Positions 1-7,303 of a stretch of 7,679 bases of DNA are shown here, piece after piece. Position 1 is the stretch's first letter. Every line of letters begins with the position of its first letter. Position numbers and translations under genes: made by a program. The stretch spans positions 1 through 7,679 of the forward strand of contig QHUF01000198.1 of the NCBI GenBank assembly GCA_003221075.1. Reading direction: 5' to 3'. The stretch comes from Gemmatimonadota bacterium (GTDB taxonomy: Bacteria; Gemmatimonadota; Gemmatimonadetes; Gemmatimonadales; GWC2-71-9). A model generated the notes under the pieces. It had not been told where the DNA came from and made no database searches. It worked only from the letters and a program-made list of their open reading frames with translations.

Positions 1-858
1 CATGACCCGGTAGCCGTCCATCTGCGCTTCGAGCGCCTTCATGGGGTCGATCTCCGTCACCACCACGTTCGCGCCGGCTCCGCGTGCCCGCATGGCGAAT
101 CCGCGGCCGCACCACCCATACCCTGCGACGACGACCGTGCTCCCGGCGATCAGGAGGTTGGTCGCGCGGATGATTCCGTCCAGCGTCGACTGTCCCGTGC
201 CGTAGCGGTTGTCGAACAGATGCTTGGTCAGCGCGTCGTTCACGGCGATCACCGGGAATTGCAACACGCCGTCCTTCGCCATCGCCTTCAGGCGGATCAC
301 GCCCGTCGTCGTCTCCTCAGTCGAGCCGATCACGCCCGATACCAGCGCCTTCCGTTCGGCGGGCGGGAGTGTTTCGACCCACTTACGAACCGGCGGCGCG
401 AGGTCGTCGAGGCGGTTGAGCGCGATCATGTGCAGCGCGCCGACGAGATCGGCGCCATCATCCATCGTGATTTCGGCGCGATGCGCCAGCGCGGCACGAA
501 TGTGCTCGTAGTACGTCGTATGGTCTTCGCCTTTGATCGCAAAGACCTTGATGCCGTGATCCTTGACGAGATGGGCCGCGACGTCGTCCTGGGTCGACAG
601 CGGGTTCGACGCGCACAACGCCACGTCGGCGCCGCCGGCCTGGAGCGTGACCGCGAGGTTCGCCGTCTCGGTGGTGACGTGCAGGCAGGCCGCGACCCGC
701 TTCCCGGCGAGCGGCCGTTCGCGCGTAAACCGCTCGCGGAGTTGCCGCAGCACGGGCATCGAACGCTCGGCCCATTCGGTGCGCCGCCGCCCTTCGTCGG
801 CAAGCCGGATGTCCTTGATGTCGTTGGTTGCTTTGGTCTTGGTCGCCGTCTCAGACAT
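1..858 (-). CDS. ahcY: Adenosylhomocysteinase (S-adenosyl-L-homocysteine hydrolase), 5' part only
   Basis: AhcY hydrolyses S-adenosylhomocysteine to adenosine and homocysteine, using tightly bound NAD, and so relieves product inhibition of methyltransferases. The window holds the first 286 codons; the remaining part, expected to be about 130-140 residues, lies beyond the left edge. Visible features: AERSMPVLRQL (30-40), the substrate-binding His60 in CLHVTTETANL, the MDDGADL segment (132-138), GSTEETTTG (178-186), Lys212 and Asp216 in the NDALTKHLFDNRYG stretch, GTGQSTLDGI (220-229), and the NAD-binding GYGWCGRG (246-253). The GYGWCG form and the spacing fit the short bacterial/archaeal type rather than the longer proteobacterial and eukaryotic type; the missing C-terminus prevents full confirmation. 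The ATG at 858 overlaps the metK stop by eight bases (ATGTCTGA) with GGAAGG just upstream. Confidence 0.95.
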   Translation of the reverse strand, partial: MSETATKTKATNDIKDIRLADEGRRRTEWAERSMPVLRQLRERFTRERPLAGKRVAACLHVTTETANLAVTLQAGGADVALCASNPLSTQDDVAAHLVKDHGIKVFAIKGEDHTTYYEHIRAALAHRAEITMDDGADLVGALHMIALNRLDDLAPPVRKWVETLPPAERKALVSGVIGSTEETTTGVIRLKAMAKDGVLQFPVIAVNDALTKHLFDNRYGTGQSTLDGIIRATNLLIAGSTVVVAGYGWCGRGFAMRARGAGANVVVTEIDPMKALEAQMDGYRVM

Positions 859-2062
859 TGGCCTTCCGGGAAGAACGGGAGGCTCGTTCCGCGGCCACTT
901 TCAGCTCTTCGGCGCGATCGACGTGCTCCCAGGTGAACAACTCGACGACACGCTCGCCGACCTTCCGTCGCTCGGGCGCCCGTCCGAAGTGGCCGTAGGC
1001 TGCTGTGGGCCGATAGATGGGATTGCGCAGGTTCAATGCCTGGATGATTCCACCAGGCGTCAGATCGAAGACTTCCCGGACCGCCGATTCCAGGGCGTCC
1101 TGGGGCACGGTGCCGGTCCCGAATGTGTCGACCATGATGGACACGGGGTCGGCGACGCCGATCGCGTACGCGACCTGCACCTCGCAGCGCTTCGCGAGCC
1201 CGGCCGCGACGATGTTCTTCGCCACCCAGCGCATCGCGTAGGTCGCGGAGCGATCGACCTTGGAGGGATCCTTACCGCTGAACGCGCCGCCGCCGTGGCG
1301 CGCCATGCCGCCGTAGCTGTCGACGATGATCTTGCGGCCTGTGAGTCCCGCATCGCCCTGCGGCCCGCCCACGACGAACCGGCCGGTGGGGTTCACGAGT
1401 ACGGTCTTCTCGTTCACCTCGAACCCCGCGTCGTGCACCACCGGCCGAATCACGTGCGCGAGGATGCCAGCCCGGAGCTGGGCGTTGTCGATCATGTCGG
1501 AGTGTTGCGCCGAGACCACAATGGTGTCGATGCCGACGGGCTTGGACCCTTCGTACGCCACGCTGACCTGCGTCTTGCCGTCGGGTCGCAGCCAGGGGAA
1601 CTCCCCGCTCTTGCGGACGGCCGCGAGGCGCTCGGCGAGGCGATGCGCGATCATGATCGGCAGCGGCATCAGCGACGGTGTCTCGTCCGTGGCGTAGCCG
1701 AACATCATCCCCTGATCCCCTGCCCCACCCTTGTCCACGCCAAGCGCGATGTCGGCGGACTGGCGGTCGATTGTCGTCAGGACGGCACAGGTCTGCGCAT
1801 CGAAGCCGAAGTTCGCGTCGGTGTAGCCGATCGCGGTGATCGCCCCGCGCACGATGTCAGGGATGTGGACGTAGGTCGACGTGGTGATTTCGCCCGCCAC
1901 GACGGCCATTCCGGTCGTGACCAGGGTTTCACAGGCGACCCGCGCCGACGGATCCTCGAGCAGGATGGCGTCCAGGACCGCGTCGGAGATCTGATCCGCG
2001 ATTTTGTCCGGATGGCCTTCCGTGACCGACTCGGAAGTGAAGACGTGGCGATGAGTTGGCAT
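851..2062 (-). CDS. metK: S-adenosylmethionine synthetase (methionine adenosyltransferase)
   Basis: MetK makes S-adenosylmethionine from methionine and ATP in the cytoplasm. The 403-residue length is standard for the bacterial enzyme. Signature motifs are all present: TSESVTEGHPDKIADQISD (9-27) with the ATP-contacting histidine at 17, GAGDQGMMFGYA (113-124), DGKTQVSVAYE (161-171), the FVVGGPQGDAGLTGRKII stretch (229-246) and the GGGAFSGKDPSKVDRSATY stretch (257-275). The C-terminal YGHFGR element is also seen. No residue looks out of place. It follows ptsI by eleven bases with its own ribosome binding site and overlaps the ahcY start by eight bases, so it is very likely on the PTS transcript while being coupled to ahcY as a methyl-cycle pair. 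Identification is secure. Confidence 0.97.
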   Translation of the reverse strand: MPTHRHVFTSESVTEGHPDKIADQISDAVLDAILLEDPSARVACETLVTTGMAVVAGEITTSTYVHIPDIVRGAITAIGYTDANFGFDAQTCAVLTTIDRQSADIALGVDKGGAGDQGMMFGYATDETPSLMPLPIMIAHRLAERLAAVRKSGEFPWLRPDGKTQVSVAYEGSKPVGIDTIVVSAQHSDMIDNAQLRAGILAHVIRPVVHDAGFEVNEKTVLVNPTGRFVVGGPQGDAGLTGRKIIVDSYGGMARHGGGAFSGKDPSKVDRSATYAMRWVAKNIVAAGLAKRCEVQVAYAIGVADPVSIMVDTFGTGTVPQDALESAVREVFDLTPGGIIQALNLRNPIYRPTAAYGHFGRAPERRKVGERVVELFTWEHVDRAEELKVAAERASRSSRKANV

Positions 2063-2069
2063 GTTTTGG

Positions 2070-2075
2070 CTCCCT
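2070..2075 (-). promoter_or_regulatory. Ribosome binding site of metK
   Basis: The minus strand reads AGGGAG here, seven bases before the metK ATG at 2062 and overlapping the ptsI stop codon. This gives metK its own strong translation start. The gap to ptsI is far too short for a SAM riboswitch or an internal terminator. Confidence 0.7.
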
Positions 2076-3885
2076 ATAGTTTCAAACTACCGGAGCGCCG
2101 TCCCGCGGGCAACCGCGCATCCGGATCGAGCAGTGAAGTGTCCACGACTTCCGCAAGTGCAAATCGCAAGATGTCGAGCGCGAGCTCCGCTGAGCGCGCC
2201 GCGAGCGCGGCCTCGGCAGCGGACCGCGCTTGCGCCGTGCTCACCTGGCGAATCAGCCACTTGATGAGCGGCAATTTCGGCGGCGCGACGGACAGCGTCT
2301 CGTACCCGAGCCCTAGCAAGAGGAATGCCGAGAGCGGTTCTGAAGCCATCTCGCCACACACGCTCGCCGGCTTGCCGGCGGCGCGCGCCGCTTCCGCCAC
2401 CAGCTTGAGCAGACGCAACACGCTCGGATCGTGCGGAGTGAAACGGTCCGCCAGCCGGGCATTGCCGCGATCTACCACGAGCGTGTACTGCGTGAGGTCG
2501 TTGGTGCCGACGCTGAGGAAATCGCTGACCTCGGCCAGGCGATCCGCCAGCACCGCAGCCGCCGGCGTCTCGACCATGACGCCCAGGGGCACCGTTTTGG
2601 CCGCGGGCACGCCCTGCTTCTCCAGGCGCTCCGCCTCCTCGTGCATCATCTCGCGGGTGCGCTCGACCTCGTCGAGCCGCGTCACGAGCGGAATCATGAG
2701 GTGAAGATTCGCCGTGACCGCCGCGCGTAACACCGCGCGGATCTGGGTACGAAATATTTCCGGCTCGTCGAGGCACACACGAATCGCCCGCCATCCGAGG
2801 AACGGGTTCGCTTCCGGGGGACTGCGGAACGGCGCCGGGAATTTGTCGCCGCCGAGATCGTACGTCCGTATGACGACCGGCTGGCCCGGGAACGCTTCGC
2901 CAACATGACGGAAATAGTTGGTTTGGGACTCTTCATCCGGCAGCTCACTATGGCCGGTGATCAAGAATTCGGTCCGCAGCAAGCCGACCCCTTCGGCACC
3001 ATGGGCCTTGGCCGGGGCGACCTCTTCCGGCAGATCCACGTTGCCGCGCAACGCGACGTGGACCTTGTCCACGGTGTCCGACGGCTGCGAGACGGCTTCC
3101 TCGAGACGCGCTGTCAGCTCGCGCCGGCTCGTATCCCTTCGCTCGGCTTCCTCGATCTCCCCGGGAGTCGGGTTGAGGAGCACCGTGCCCAGCGTGCCGT
3201 CGAGGATGGCCTTGGTGCCCGCGGGAATGCGTGCGACCGCCCCGCGTAAGCCGAAGATCGCCGGGATTCCGATCGAGTGGGCCAGGATCGCCGCATGCGA
3301 CTGGCGCGTTCCCTCTTCGCTGATCAAACCGACGACGTGGTCGCGGTCGAGCTGCACCGTGAGGCCGGGCGACAACTCCCGGGCGACCAGGATCGACGGC
3401 TCTGAAAGACTTTCCCAAATATCGGACGAACCGCGCTTGTGCATGAGATGCAGGATGACGCGGATCGCCACACCGGTCAGATCGGCGAGCCGCTCTTTGA
3501 GCAGCGGGTTGCCGGCCGCGGTCCAGAGATCGCGCACCTCGAGCGTCTTGAACTCGAACGCCTTCTCGGCGGTGAAGTGGTTTTCGCGGATCAGCTCGGC
3601 GACTCCGCCGATGAAGTCCTTGTCCTCCAGGATCAGCAGCTGCGCGTCGAAGATCCTGGCCTCATCCACACCGGCACGAGCCTCGGCGCGGGCCCGAAGC
3701 TCGGCGATCTGCCCGCGCACGTCTTTGAGCGCTGCGCGCAGGCGCCGCACCTCTTTTTCGACCTGCGTGCGCGGCACGACGCGGTGCGGGACTTCCGGCA
3801 GGGCCCAGCGCACCGTCACGGTTGGCCCCATCGCGATGCCGGGCGAGACACCGATGCCCTTGAGCAAACGGTCGGTGGCGCTCAC
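2074..3885 (-). CDS. ptsI: Phosphoenolpyruvate-protein phosphotransferase (PTS enzyme I)
   Basis: Enzyme I starts the PTS cascade: it is phosphorylated by PEP and passes the phosphate to HPr in the cytoplasm. At 603 residues it is slightly longer than E. coli enzyme I (575) and has no extra GAF or NPr domain, so it is the sugar-type enzyme rather than PtsP. The N-terminal HPr-binding and phosphohistidine part covers about 1-240, with the active His197 in EGTRQSHAAILA. The C-terminal PEP-binding barrel shows GAEGVGLLRTEF (296-307), RTYDLGGDK (340-348), NPFLGWRAIR (360-369), VETPAA (438-443), GTNDLTQYTL (460-469) and the catalytic Cys510 in CGEMASEP. All residues expected for activity are present. 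The start is GTG. The stop TAG lies inside the metK ribosome binding region, eleven bases before the metK ATG. Confidence 0.96.
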   Translation of the reverse strand: MSATDRLLKGIGVSPGIAMGPTVTVRWALPEVPHRVVPRTQVEKEVRRLRAALKDVRGQIAELRARAEARAGVDEARIFDAQLLILEDKDFIGGVAELIRENHFTAEKAFEFKTLEVRDLWTAAGNPLLKERLADLTGVAIRVILHLMHKRGSSDIWESLSEPSILVARELSPGLTVQLDRDHVVGLISEEGTRQSHAAILAHSIGIPAIFGLRGAVARIPAGTKAILDGTLGTVLLNPTPGEIEEAERRDTSRRELTARLEEAVSQPSDTVDKVHVALRGNVDLPEEVAPAKAHGAEGVGLLRTEFLITGHSELPDEESQTNYFRHVGEAFPGQPVVIRTYDLGGDKFPAPFRSPPEANPFLGWRAIRVCLDEPEIFRTQIRAVLRAAVTANLHLMIPLVTRLDEVERTREMMHEEAERLEKQGVPAAKTVPLGVMVETPAAAVLADRLAEVSDFLSVGTNDLTQYTLVVDRGNARLADRFTPHDPSVLRLLKLVAEAARAAGKPASVCGEMASEPLSAFLLLGLGYETLSVAPPKLPLIKWLIRQVSTAQARSAAEAALAARSAELALDILRFALAEVVDTSLLDPDARLPAGRRSGSLKL

Positions 3886-4178
3886 GCGTCTTCCTTTTCC
3901 TTTGTCTTCAAGTGCATCTCATGAAAGCCCGCGGCCACCAGCGCGAGCAGCGCGTCCATCGCCTGCTCCGCGTCCTCACCGTCGGTGCGGATCCGGATCG
4001 AGGAGCCACACTCCGCGGCAAGCGTCATCATGCCGAGGATACTCTTGCCGTTCACCACGGCGCCGTCTTTGTGGACCTCGACGGACGATTTGAACTTGTT
4101 CGCCACCTTGACGAACTCCGCCCCCGGCCGGACGTGCATGCCGAGCGGATTCACGATGGGCGCGTCCCGCTCGATCAT
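3882..4178 (-). CDS. ptsH: Phosphocarrier protein HPr
   Basis: HPr is the small cytoplasmic carrier that takes phosphate from enzyme I and hands it to IIA. The segment NPLGMHVRPGAEFVK contains the active-site histidine, and NGKSILGMMTLAAECG contains the regulatory serine. With the ATG at 4178 these fall at exactly His15 and Ser46, the canonical numbering, and the start forms an ATGA overlap with the IID stop; both facts decide the start. An ATG two codons upstream (4184) is possible but shifts both residues. The longer open frame up to 4589 is IID shadow sequence. At 98 residues it is slightly longer than the usual 85-90 because of a charged C-terminal tail (HLKTKEKEDA). A Ser46 site in a KSI context is typical of HPr that is a substrate of HPr kinase, consistent with hprK upstream. 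The stop overlaps the ptsI start. Confidence 0.93.
   Translation of the reverse strand: MIERDAPIVNPLGMHVRPGAEFVKVANKFKSSVEVHKDGAVVNGKSILGMMTLAAECGSSIRIRTDGEDAEQAMDALLALVAAGFHEMHLKTKEKEDA
3890..3895 (-). promoter_or_regulatory. Ribosome binding site of ptsI
   Basis: The minus strand reads AGGAAG here, four bases before the GTG start at 3885, with a second AAAGGAAAAGG-like purine run just upstream, all inside the HPr tail codons. It supports the GTG start, which overlaps the HPr stop as GTGA. Confidence 0.65.
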
Positions 4179-4912
4179 GGCCATATCAACGCCACGACGA
4201 GCGCGACGGCGGAAAGCGCCAGCGAGAGCCGGAGTCCGTTGATGCGGTCCCCGCGCAGGCGCAGCGCCAGGAAGCTCAGGGCGGCGACAATCGCCAGCGC
4301 GACCCGGGCCCACGAATCGAATGGCGCCGAGAGATAGGCGGCCGTCAGCGGCAGCGCGGCGCCGACGGCAAACGCCATCGCCGGGCCGAGTAACGCGAGG
4401 GCCTTCTGGAGGACAGGATGATGCAACGCGATGCTGACGCGGGCCCCGTGCGTCCATCCTGCCTTCAGCGCCCACCAGCGCAGCGCGACGTGACCGATGT
4501 TGTAGACGATCAGAAACACCGCGACGGCGATCCACCCGGCACCGAGCGCGACGCCCGCGAGCGTCAAACCGGAGAGAAACGGCAGCCACCCCGCCCAGAC
4601 GAGCCGGTCACCCAACGACCCCAGAGGACCGCACAGGGCTTCGCGCAGACGCTCGATCTGATCGGGCCGGGCACCGTCGTGCTCGGCCCGCGCGGCGGCG
4701 CCGACCGCCAGACCAATGAGGTACGGGTGCGCATTGAAGAAGTGCGCCCCGCGCGCCACCGCCGGCCGGTACTTGGGGTCGCCCAGATCGCGGAGCAGCG
4801 GCTCCTCGGCGACGCCGACGCCCACGCCGAGCAGGCGCTCGTAGTTGTACGAACCCTGGACGGCGAACAGCCGCAGCAGTGCGCGAGCGAGCGCGCCGTT
4901 CACCGAAGCCAT
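4175..4912 (-). CDS. PTS mannose/fructose/sorbose-family IID component (membrane)
   Basis: This 245-residue protein is the IID membrane subunit that pairs with IIC. Family features in order: an amphipathic N-terminal part with QGSYNYERLLGVG (19-31), FFNAHPYLIGLAVGA (58-72), CGPLGSLGDRLVW (94-106), and YNIGHVALRWWALKAGW (137-153). The C-terminal third is hydrophobic, with likely membrane segments at about 110-138, 171-194, 203-218 and 228-244. It is somewhat shorter than E. coli ManZ (about 280 residues). I chose the ATG at 4912 (MASVNGALARALL). The frame also has an ATG at 4954, but that would add an arginine-rich stretch deep inside IIC. The start overlaps the IIC end by 13 bases and has only a weak upstream purine stretch. 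The stop overlaps the HPr start (ATGA). Confidence 0.9.
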   Translation of the reverse strand: MASVNGALARALLRLFAVQGSYNYERLLGVGVGVAEEPLLRDLGDPKYRPAVARGAHFFNAHPYLIGLAVGAAARAEHDGARPDQIERLREALCGPLGSLGDRLVWAGWLPFLSGLTLAGVALGAGWIAVAVFLIVYNIGHVALRWWALKAGWTHGARVSIALHHPVLQKALALLGPAMAFAVGAALPLTAAYLSAPFDSWARVALAIVAALSFLALRLRGDRINGLRLSLALSAVALVVALIWP

Positions 4913-5586
4913 AGCGTCGCCACAATCCCGCCGCCCAGGCCGGCGGCGAACCACGCGAGGGTCGGCCCGCGGCCCACGAGCCGCAGCGTCCCGGCGGCGC
5001 CCGCGGCCAGCGCTGTCGCCACGACCGCCACGGCGAGAAGCACCGCGCCGCGCACCGTGAGGACGCCGCCGAGCAGCGGCCGCGCCAGCCAGGCCAGCAC
5101 CAGACCGACCACGGTCACCACGGCCGCGCGCAGCGCGTCGCGCAACAGTCCGCCGACGTGCACACGGACCAGCGCATTCGGGTCCCCGGCTTCAAGCTCG
5201 CTCGCGGCCGCGTGGACGATTCGGGAGTTCACCCGCCGGAGCACGTTGATCGTCACGCCACCGAGCAGTCCGGTGACCAATCCGACGAGCGCGCCGAGCC
5301 CGAGGCCGAGGACGCCGGCGGACGCGTGAGCGGTCGCGACGGCGGCAACCGTGGCGGGCCCGTACTCGGGATAACGGACGGCGCCGACCGGCAGGATGTC
5401 GTACTGCAACAGCTCGAACACGACCCCGAGCTTGAGACCCGTCGGGATGTCACCGAGGATCGCGCCGGCCACCGTGCCGGCCACGAGCGGGCGCGCGATC
5501 ATCATCTGCGGCAGGCTGACGAGGTCGACCCCGACCAGCGTCCCCCACACGATCAGCGCGATCAAAACCTCGGCGGGGAGGTTCAT
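4900..5586 (-). CDS. PTS mannose/fructose/sorbose-family IIC component (membrane)
   Basis: This 228-residue hydrophobic protein is the IIC membrane subunit, which with IID forms the sugar channel of man-type permeases. The conserved N-terminal block runs from about residue 31 to 69: ARPLVAGTVAGAILGD, then TGLKLGVVFELLQ and ILPVGA, matching the RPLVAGTL...GD...G..ELL...LPVGA pattern of the family. Hydrophobic segments lie at about 5-25, 33-58, 78-113, 152-172, 178-203 and 210-226. It is shorter than the roughly 250-265 residues of well-studied IIC proteins. The ATG at 5586 overlaps the IIB stop (ATGA) and has a GGGGAA site five bases upstream. The 3' end overlaps IID by 13 bases. Together with IID it implies that a membrane permease, not only soluble phosphocarriers, is encoded here. 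Confidence 0.9.
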   Translation of the reverse strand: MNLPAEVLIALIVWGTLVGVDLVSLPQMMIARPLVAGTVAGAILGDIPTGLKLGVVFELLQYDILPVGAVRYPEYGPATVAAVATAHASAGVLGLGLGALVGLVTGLLGGVTINVLRRVNSRIVHAAASELEAGDPNALVRVHVGGLLRDALRAAVVTVVGLVLAWLARPLLGGVLTVRGAVLLAVAVVATALAAGAAGTLRLVGRGPTLAWFAAGLGGGIVATLWLR

Positions 5587-6056
5587 GTGAATTCCCCGAC
5601 CGGGACGGCGCGTGCCGTCGGCACATCCTGCGCGGTCACTTCGATGCCGCGGGCCGCGAGCTGGCGCAGCTTCGCCGCCTCGTCGTCCGTCAGGTACACG
5701 AAGCGCAGACGCTCTTTCCGGCCGGTGCGATGGTGCACTCCGCCCACGTTGAACCGCCTTACCTGCGGTACGCGACCGGCCAGCGCGACGGCCGTGTCGA
5801 TATCGCCGACGAGCAGGATCCCGACACGCGCGTCCGACTCCCAGCCAGGCAGCAGCTCCGCCGCCTTCTCCACGGAGGCGAAGATCACTTCGATCTGTGG
5901 CGGCACGCCCATCCGGTAGAGGTCCTGTTCCCAGTCGCTGCTGCTGACCTCGTCATCGACCAGCACGATGAATGAGACGTCGAGGGGCTGCCCCCAGCCC
6001 ACGACGACCTGACCGTGGATCAGGCGGTCATCGATGCGGTATAGCGCGAGCGTCAT
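5583..6056 (-). CDS. PTS mannose/fructose/sorbose-family IIB component
   Basis: This 157-residue cytoplasmic protein takes phosphate from IIA and passes it to the sugar at the IIC/IID membrane unit. The hallmark RIDDRLIHGQV (residues 7-17) holds the phosphorylated His14. Further family features are VLVDDEV (31-37), the FNVGGVHHRTGR segment (102-113) and the VYLTDDEA segment (120-127). The length is close to the usual ~160 residues. I chose the ATG at 6056, which makes an ATGA overlap with the IIA stop and puts the histidine where the family has it. The open frame extends upstream to an ATG at 6230, but that extension is arginine-rich shadow sequence of IIA. No clear ribosome binding site precedes 6056, so translation probably depends on coupling to IIA. 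Sugar specificity cannot be read from the sequence. Confidence 0.92.
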   Translation of the reverse strand: MTLALYRIDDRLIHGQVVVGWGQPLDVSFIVLVDDEVSSSDWEQDLYRMGVPPQIEVIFASVEKAAELLPGWESDARVGILLVGDIDTAVALAGRVPQVRRFNVGGVHHRTGRKERLRFVYLTDDEAAKLRQLAARGIEVTAQDVPTARAVPVGEFT

Positions 6057-6433
6057 GAAGACGTGACGCGGATCGCCTTGCCGCCGGCATCGACGGCTCG
6101 GCGCGCGGCTTCCGCCGGCGGGATGTCGCGATTGAACACGAAATCGAGCAGCATGGCGAGATTGACGCCCGTCACGACGGCGATGTCGGCGCCGCCCTTT
6201 TTCGCGTAGCGGGCGGAGCTGGTGAAGCACGAGCCACCGGGCAGATCGACGAACAGCACCGCGGGCCCCGAGCCCACCGCCTCGCGCAGCCGCTCGCCGA
6301 GCGCCTCCGTGCCGCAGCCTTCATTCGAAATGGGTGTCAGCGCGCCCTCGATGCCGGTGATCGCGGTGACCGCGGCGACGAGGGCTTGCGCGACCGCGGC
6401 GTGCGACACGACGACGCCACGGAGCTCACTCAT
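6053..6433 (-). CDS. PTS mannose/fructose/sorbose-family IIA component
   Basis: This 126-residue cytoplasmic phosphocarrier would accept phosphate from HPr-His15 and pass it to the IIB component encoded next. The N-terminal strand GVVVSHAAVAQAL places the active-site histidine at residue 11 (His10 in E. coli ManX). The conserved FVDLPGGS segment (62-68) supplies the aspartate that pairs with it (Asp63), and GVNLAMLLDF (89-98) is the family's usual helix start. The E. coli protein has GGSPFNAA where this one has GGSCFTSS, so a cysteine and threonine replace the proline and asparagine. Length matches a stand-alone IIA domain; there is no fused IIB domain. The start overlaps the end of hprK by eight bases and the stop overlaps the IIB start by four (ATGA). 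It may serve transport or, as with other man-type IIA proteins beside hprK, mainly signalling; the sequence does not decide. Confidence 0.9.
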   Translation of the reverse strand: MSELRGVVVSHAAVAQALVAAVTAITGIEGALTPISNEGCGTEALGERLREAVGSGPAVLFVDLPGGSCFTSSARYAKKGGADIAVVTGVNLAMLLDFVFNRDIPPAEAARRAVDAGGKAIRVTSS

Positions 6434-6439
6434 AGTCTT

Positions 6440-6444
6440 CCTCC
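6440..6444 (-). promoter_or_regulatory. Ribosome binding site of the PTS IIA gene
   Basis: The minus strand reads GGAGG here, six bases before the ATG at 6433, one of the strongest Shine-Dalgarno sites in the window. It lies inside the end of hprK and could let IIA be translated independently, which matters because ribosomes following the broken hprK frame would stop at 6556, over 100 bases earlier. Confidence 0.7.
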
Positions 6445-6725
6445 AGGTACTGCTGGACCCCGCCCTTCTCCCGCATGCGTCGGATGAGGCGCTCGTTGAA
6501 CGCGTTCGCGGAGTCCACGCCGCTGTAGCGCAACAGGTGATTCATGGCGACGACTTCACAGATTACGGTCAGATTCTTTCCCGGATTGAGCGGGACGGTC
6601 ACCAGCGGCAGCTCGACGTCGAGCAGCTCCGTGCGCTGCTGGTCCAGTCCGGTGCGGTCGTATTCCCGCGTGTTGTCCCAGTCCTCGAGCTGCACCACGA
6701 CCTCGATGCGCTTCTGCTGCCGCAC

Positions 6726-6735
6726 GGACCGAGCG
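6726..6735 (-). other. Deletion/frameshift junction in hprK
   Basis: The last codon that clearly belongs to the first frame is CGC (Arg196, 6735-6733). The first clear codon of the second frame is TCC (6728-6726), leaving four bases between them. The missing piece must have a length of 3n+2 bases; by comparison with the usual spacing of HprK motifs it should be about 107 or 110 bases. The exact breakpoints cannot be fixed from this sequence alone. Confidence 0.75.
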
Positions 6736-7303
6736 GGTGATGTGCACCACGTCGTCCGCCACCAGCCGATGCCCGCGCTCGACGAGATCGAGGACGCACT
6801 CGCTCTTCCCGATTCCCGAACGGCCGCGAAACAGCAGGCCCACGCCGAACACGTCGGCGAGCGAGCCGTGCACGGTCGTGCGCGGCGCAAAGGCGTCGTC
6901 GAGAAACGGCTTGAGACGCCGGTAAAACTCCGCCGTCTTGAGTCGCGTGCGGATGACCGGGATCCCTTTGTCGCGCGCCAGGACGAGCAGCTCTTCGGGC
7001 GCGTCCTGTCCCTTCGTAATGATCACGCACGGGAGATCGTAGGAAAGAAACGTTTGAATCGTCCTGCTGCGCGCCTTCGCGTCGAGCGATGCGAGATACG
7101 TGATCTCGGTCTCGCCCAAAATATGAATGCGGTCGGTCCCGACGAAACGCGTCGTATATCCCGCCAACACGAGGCCCGGGCTCGACGCTTCCGGAGAGCG
7201 GATCTCGCGGTCGAGACCGACCTCCGCCGTGAGCAGCTCGAGCTGCAGCGGATCACCCTTGCGGGCGAGGAGATCGCCGACCTTGAGCCGCGGCGTGGCG
7301 GCC

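Noticed and set aside
2063..2073. SAM riboswitch before metK
   Set aside because: Only eleven bases separate ptsI and metK, and they are occupied by the ribosome binding site.
563..2704. A 713-codon open frame on the plus strand
   Set aside because: It lies antisense to metK, ptsI and the start of ahcY, all of which have clear family motifs. Its translation is rich in Arg, Ser, Ala and Asp with no recognisable domain, as expected for a shadow frame in GC-rich DNA.
2918..4093. A 391-codon open frame on the plus strand
   Set aside because: It is antisense to ptsI and HPr, is of low complexity (Ser, Arg, Ala) and matches no family I know.
4418..5329. A 303-codon open frame on the plus strand
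   Set aside because: It is antisense to the IIC and IID genes and ends in Ser/Thr/Pro-rich low-complexity sequence; no motif or ribosome binding site supports it.
5583..6230. Longer IIB starting at 6230
   Set aside because: The extra 58 residues are arginine-rich and lie wholly within the IIA gene in another frame; the family hallmark begins right after the ATG at 6056.
6726..6735. Programmed ribosomal frameshift in hprK
   Set aside because: A frameshift could join the two frames but could not supply the 35-37 missing residues with the second signature motif. No slippery heptamer is evident at the junction.
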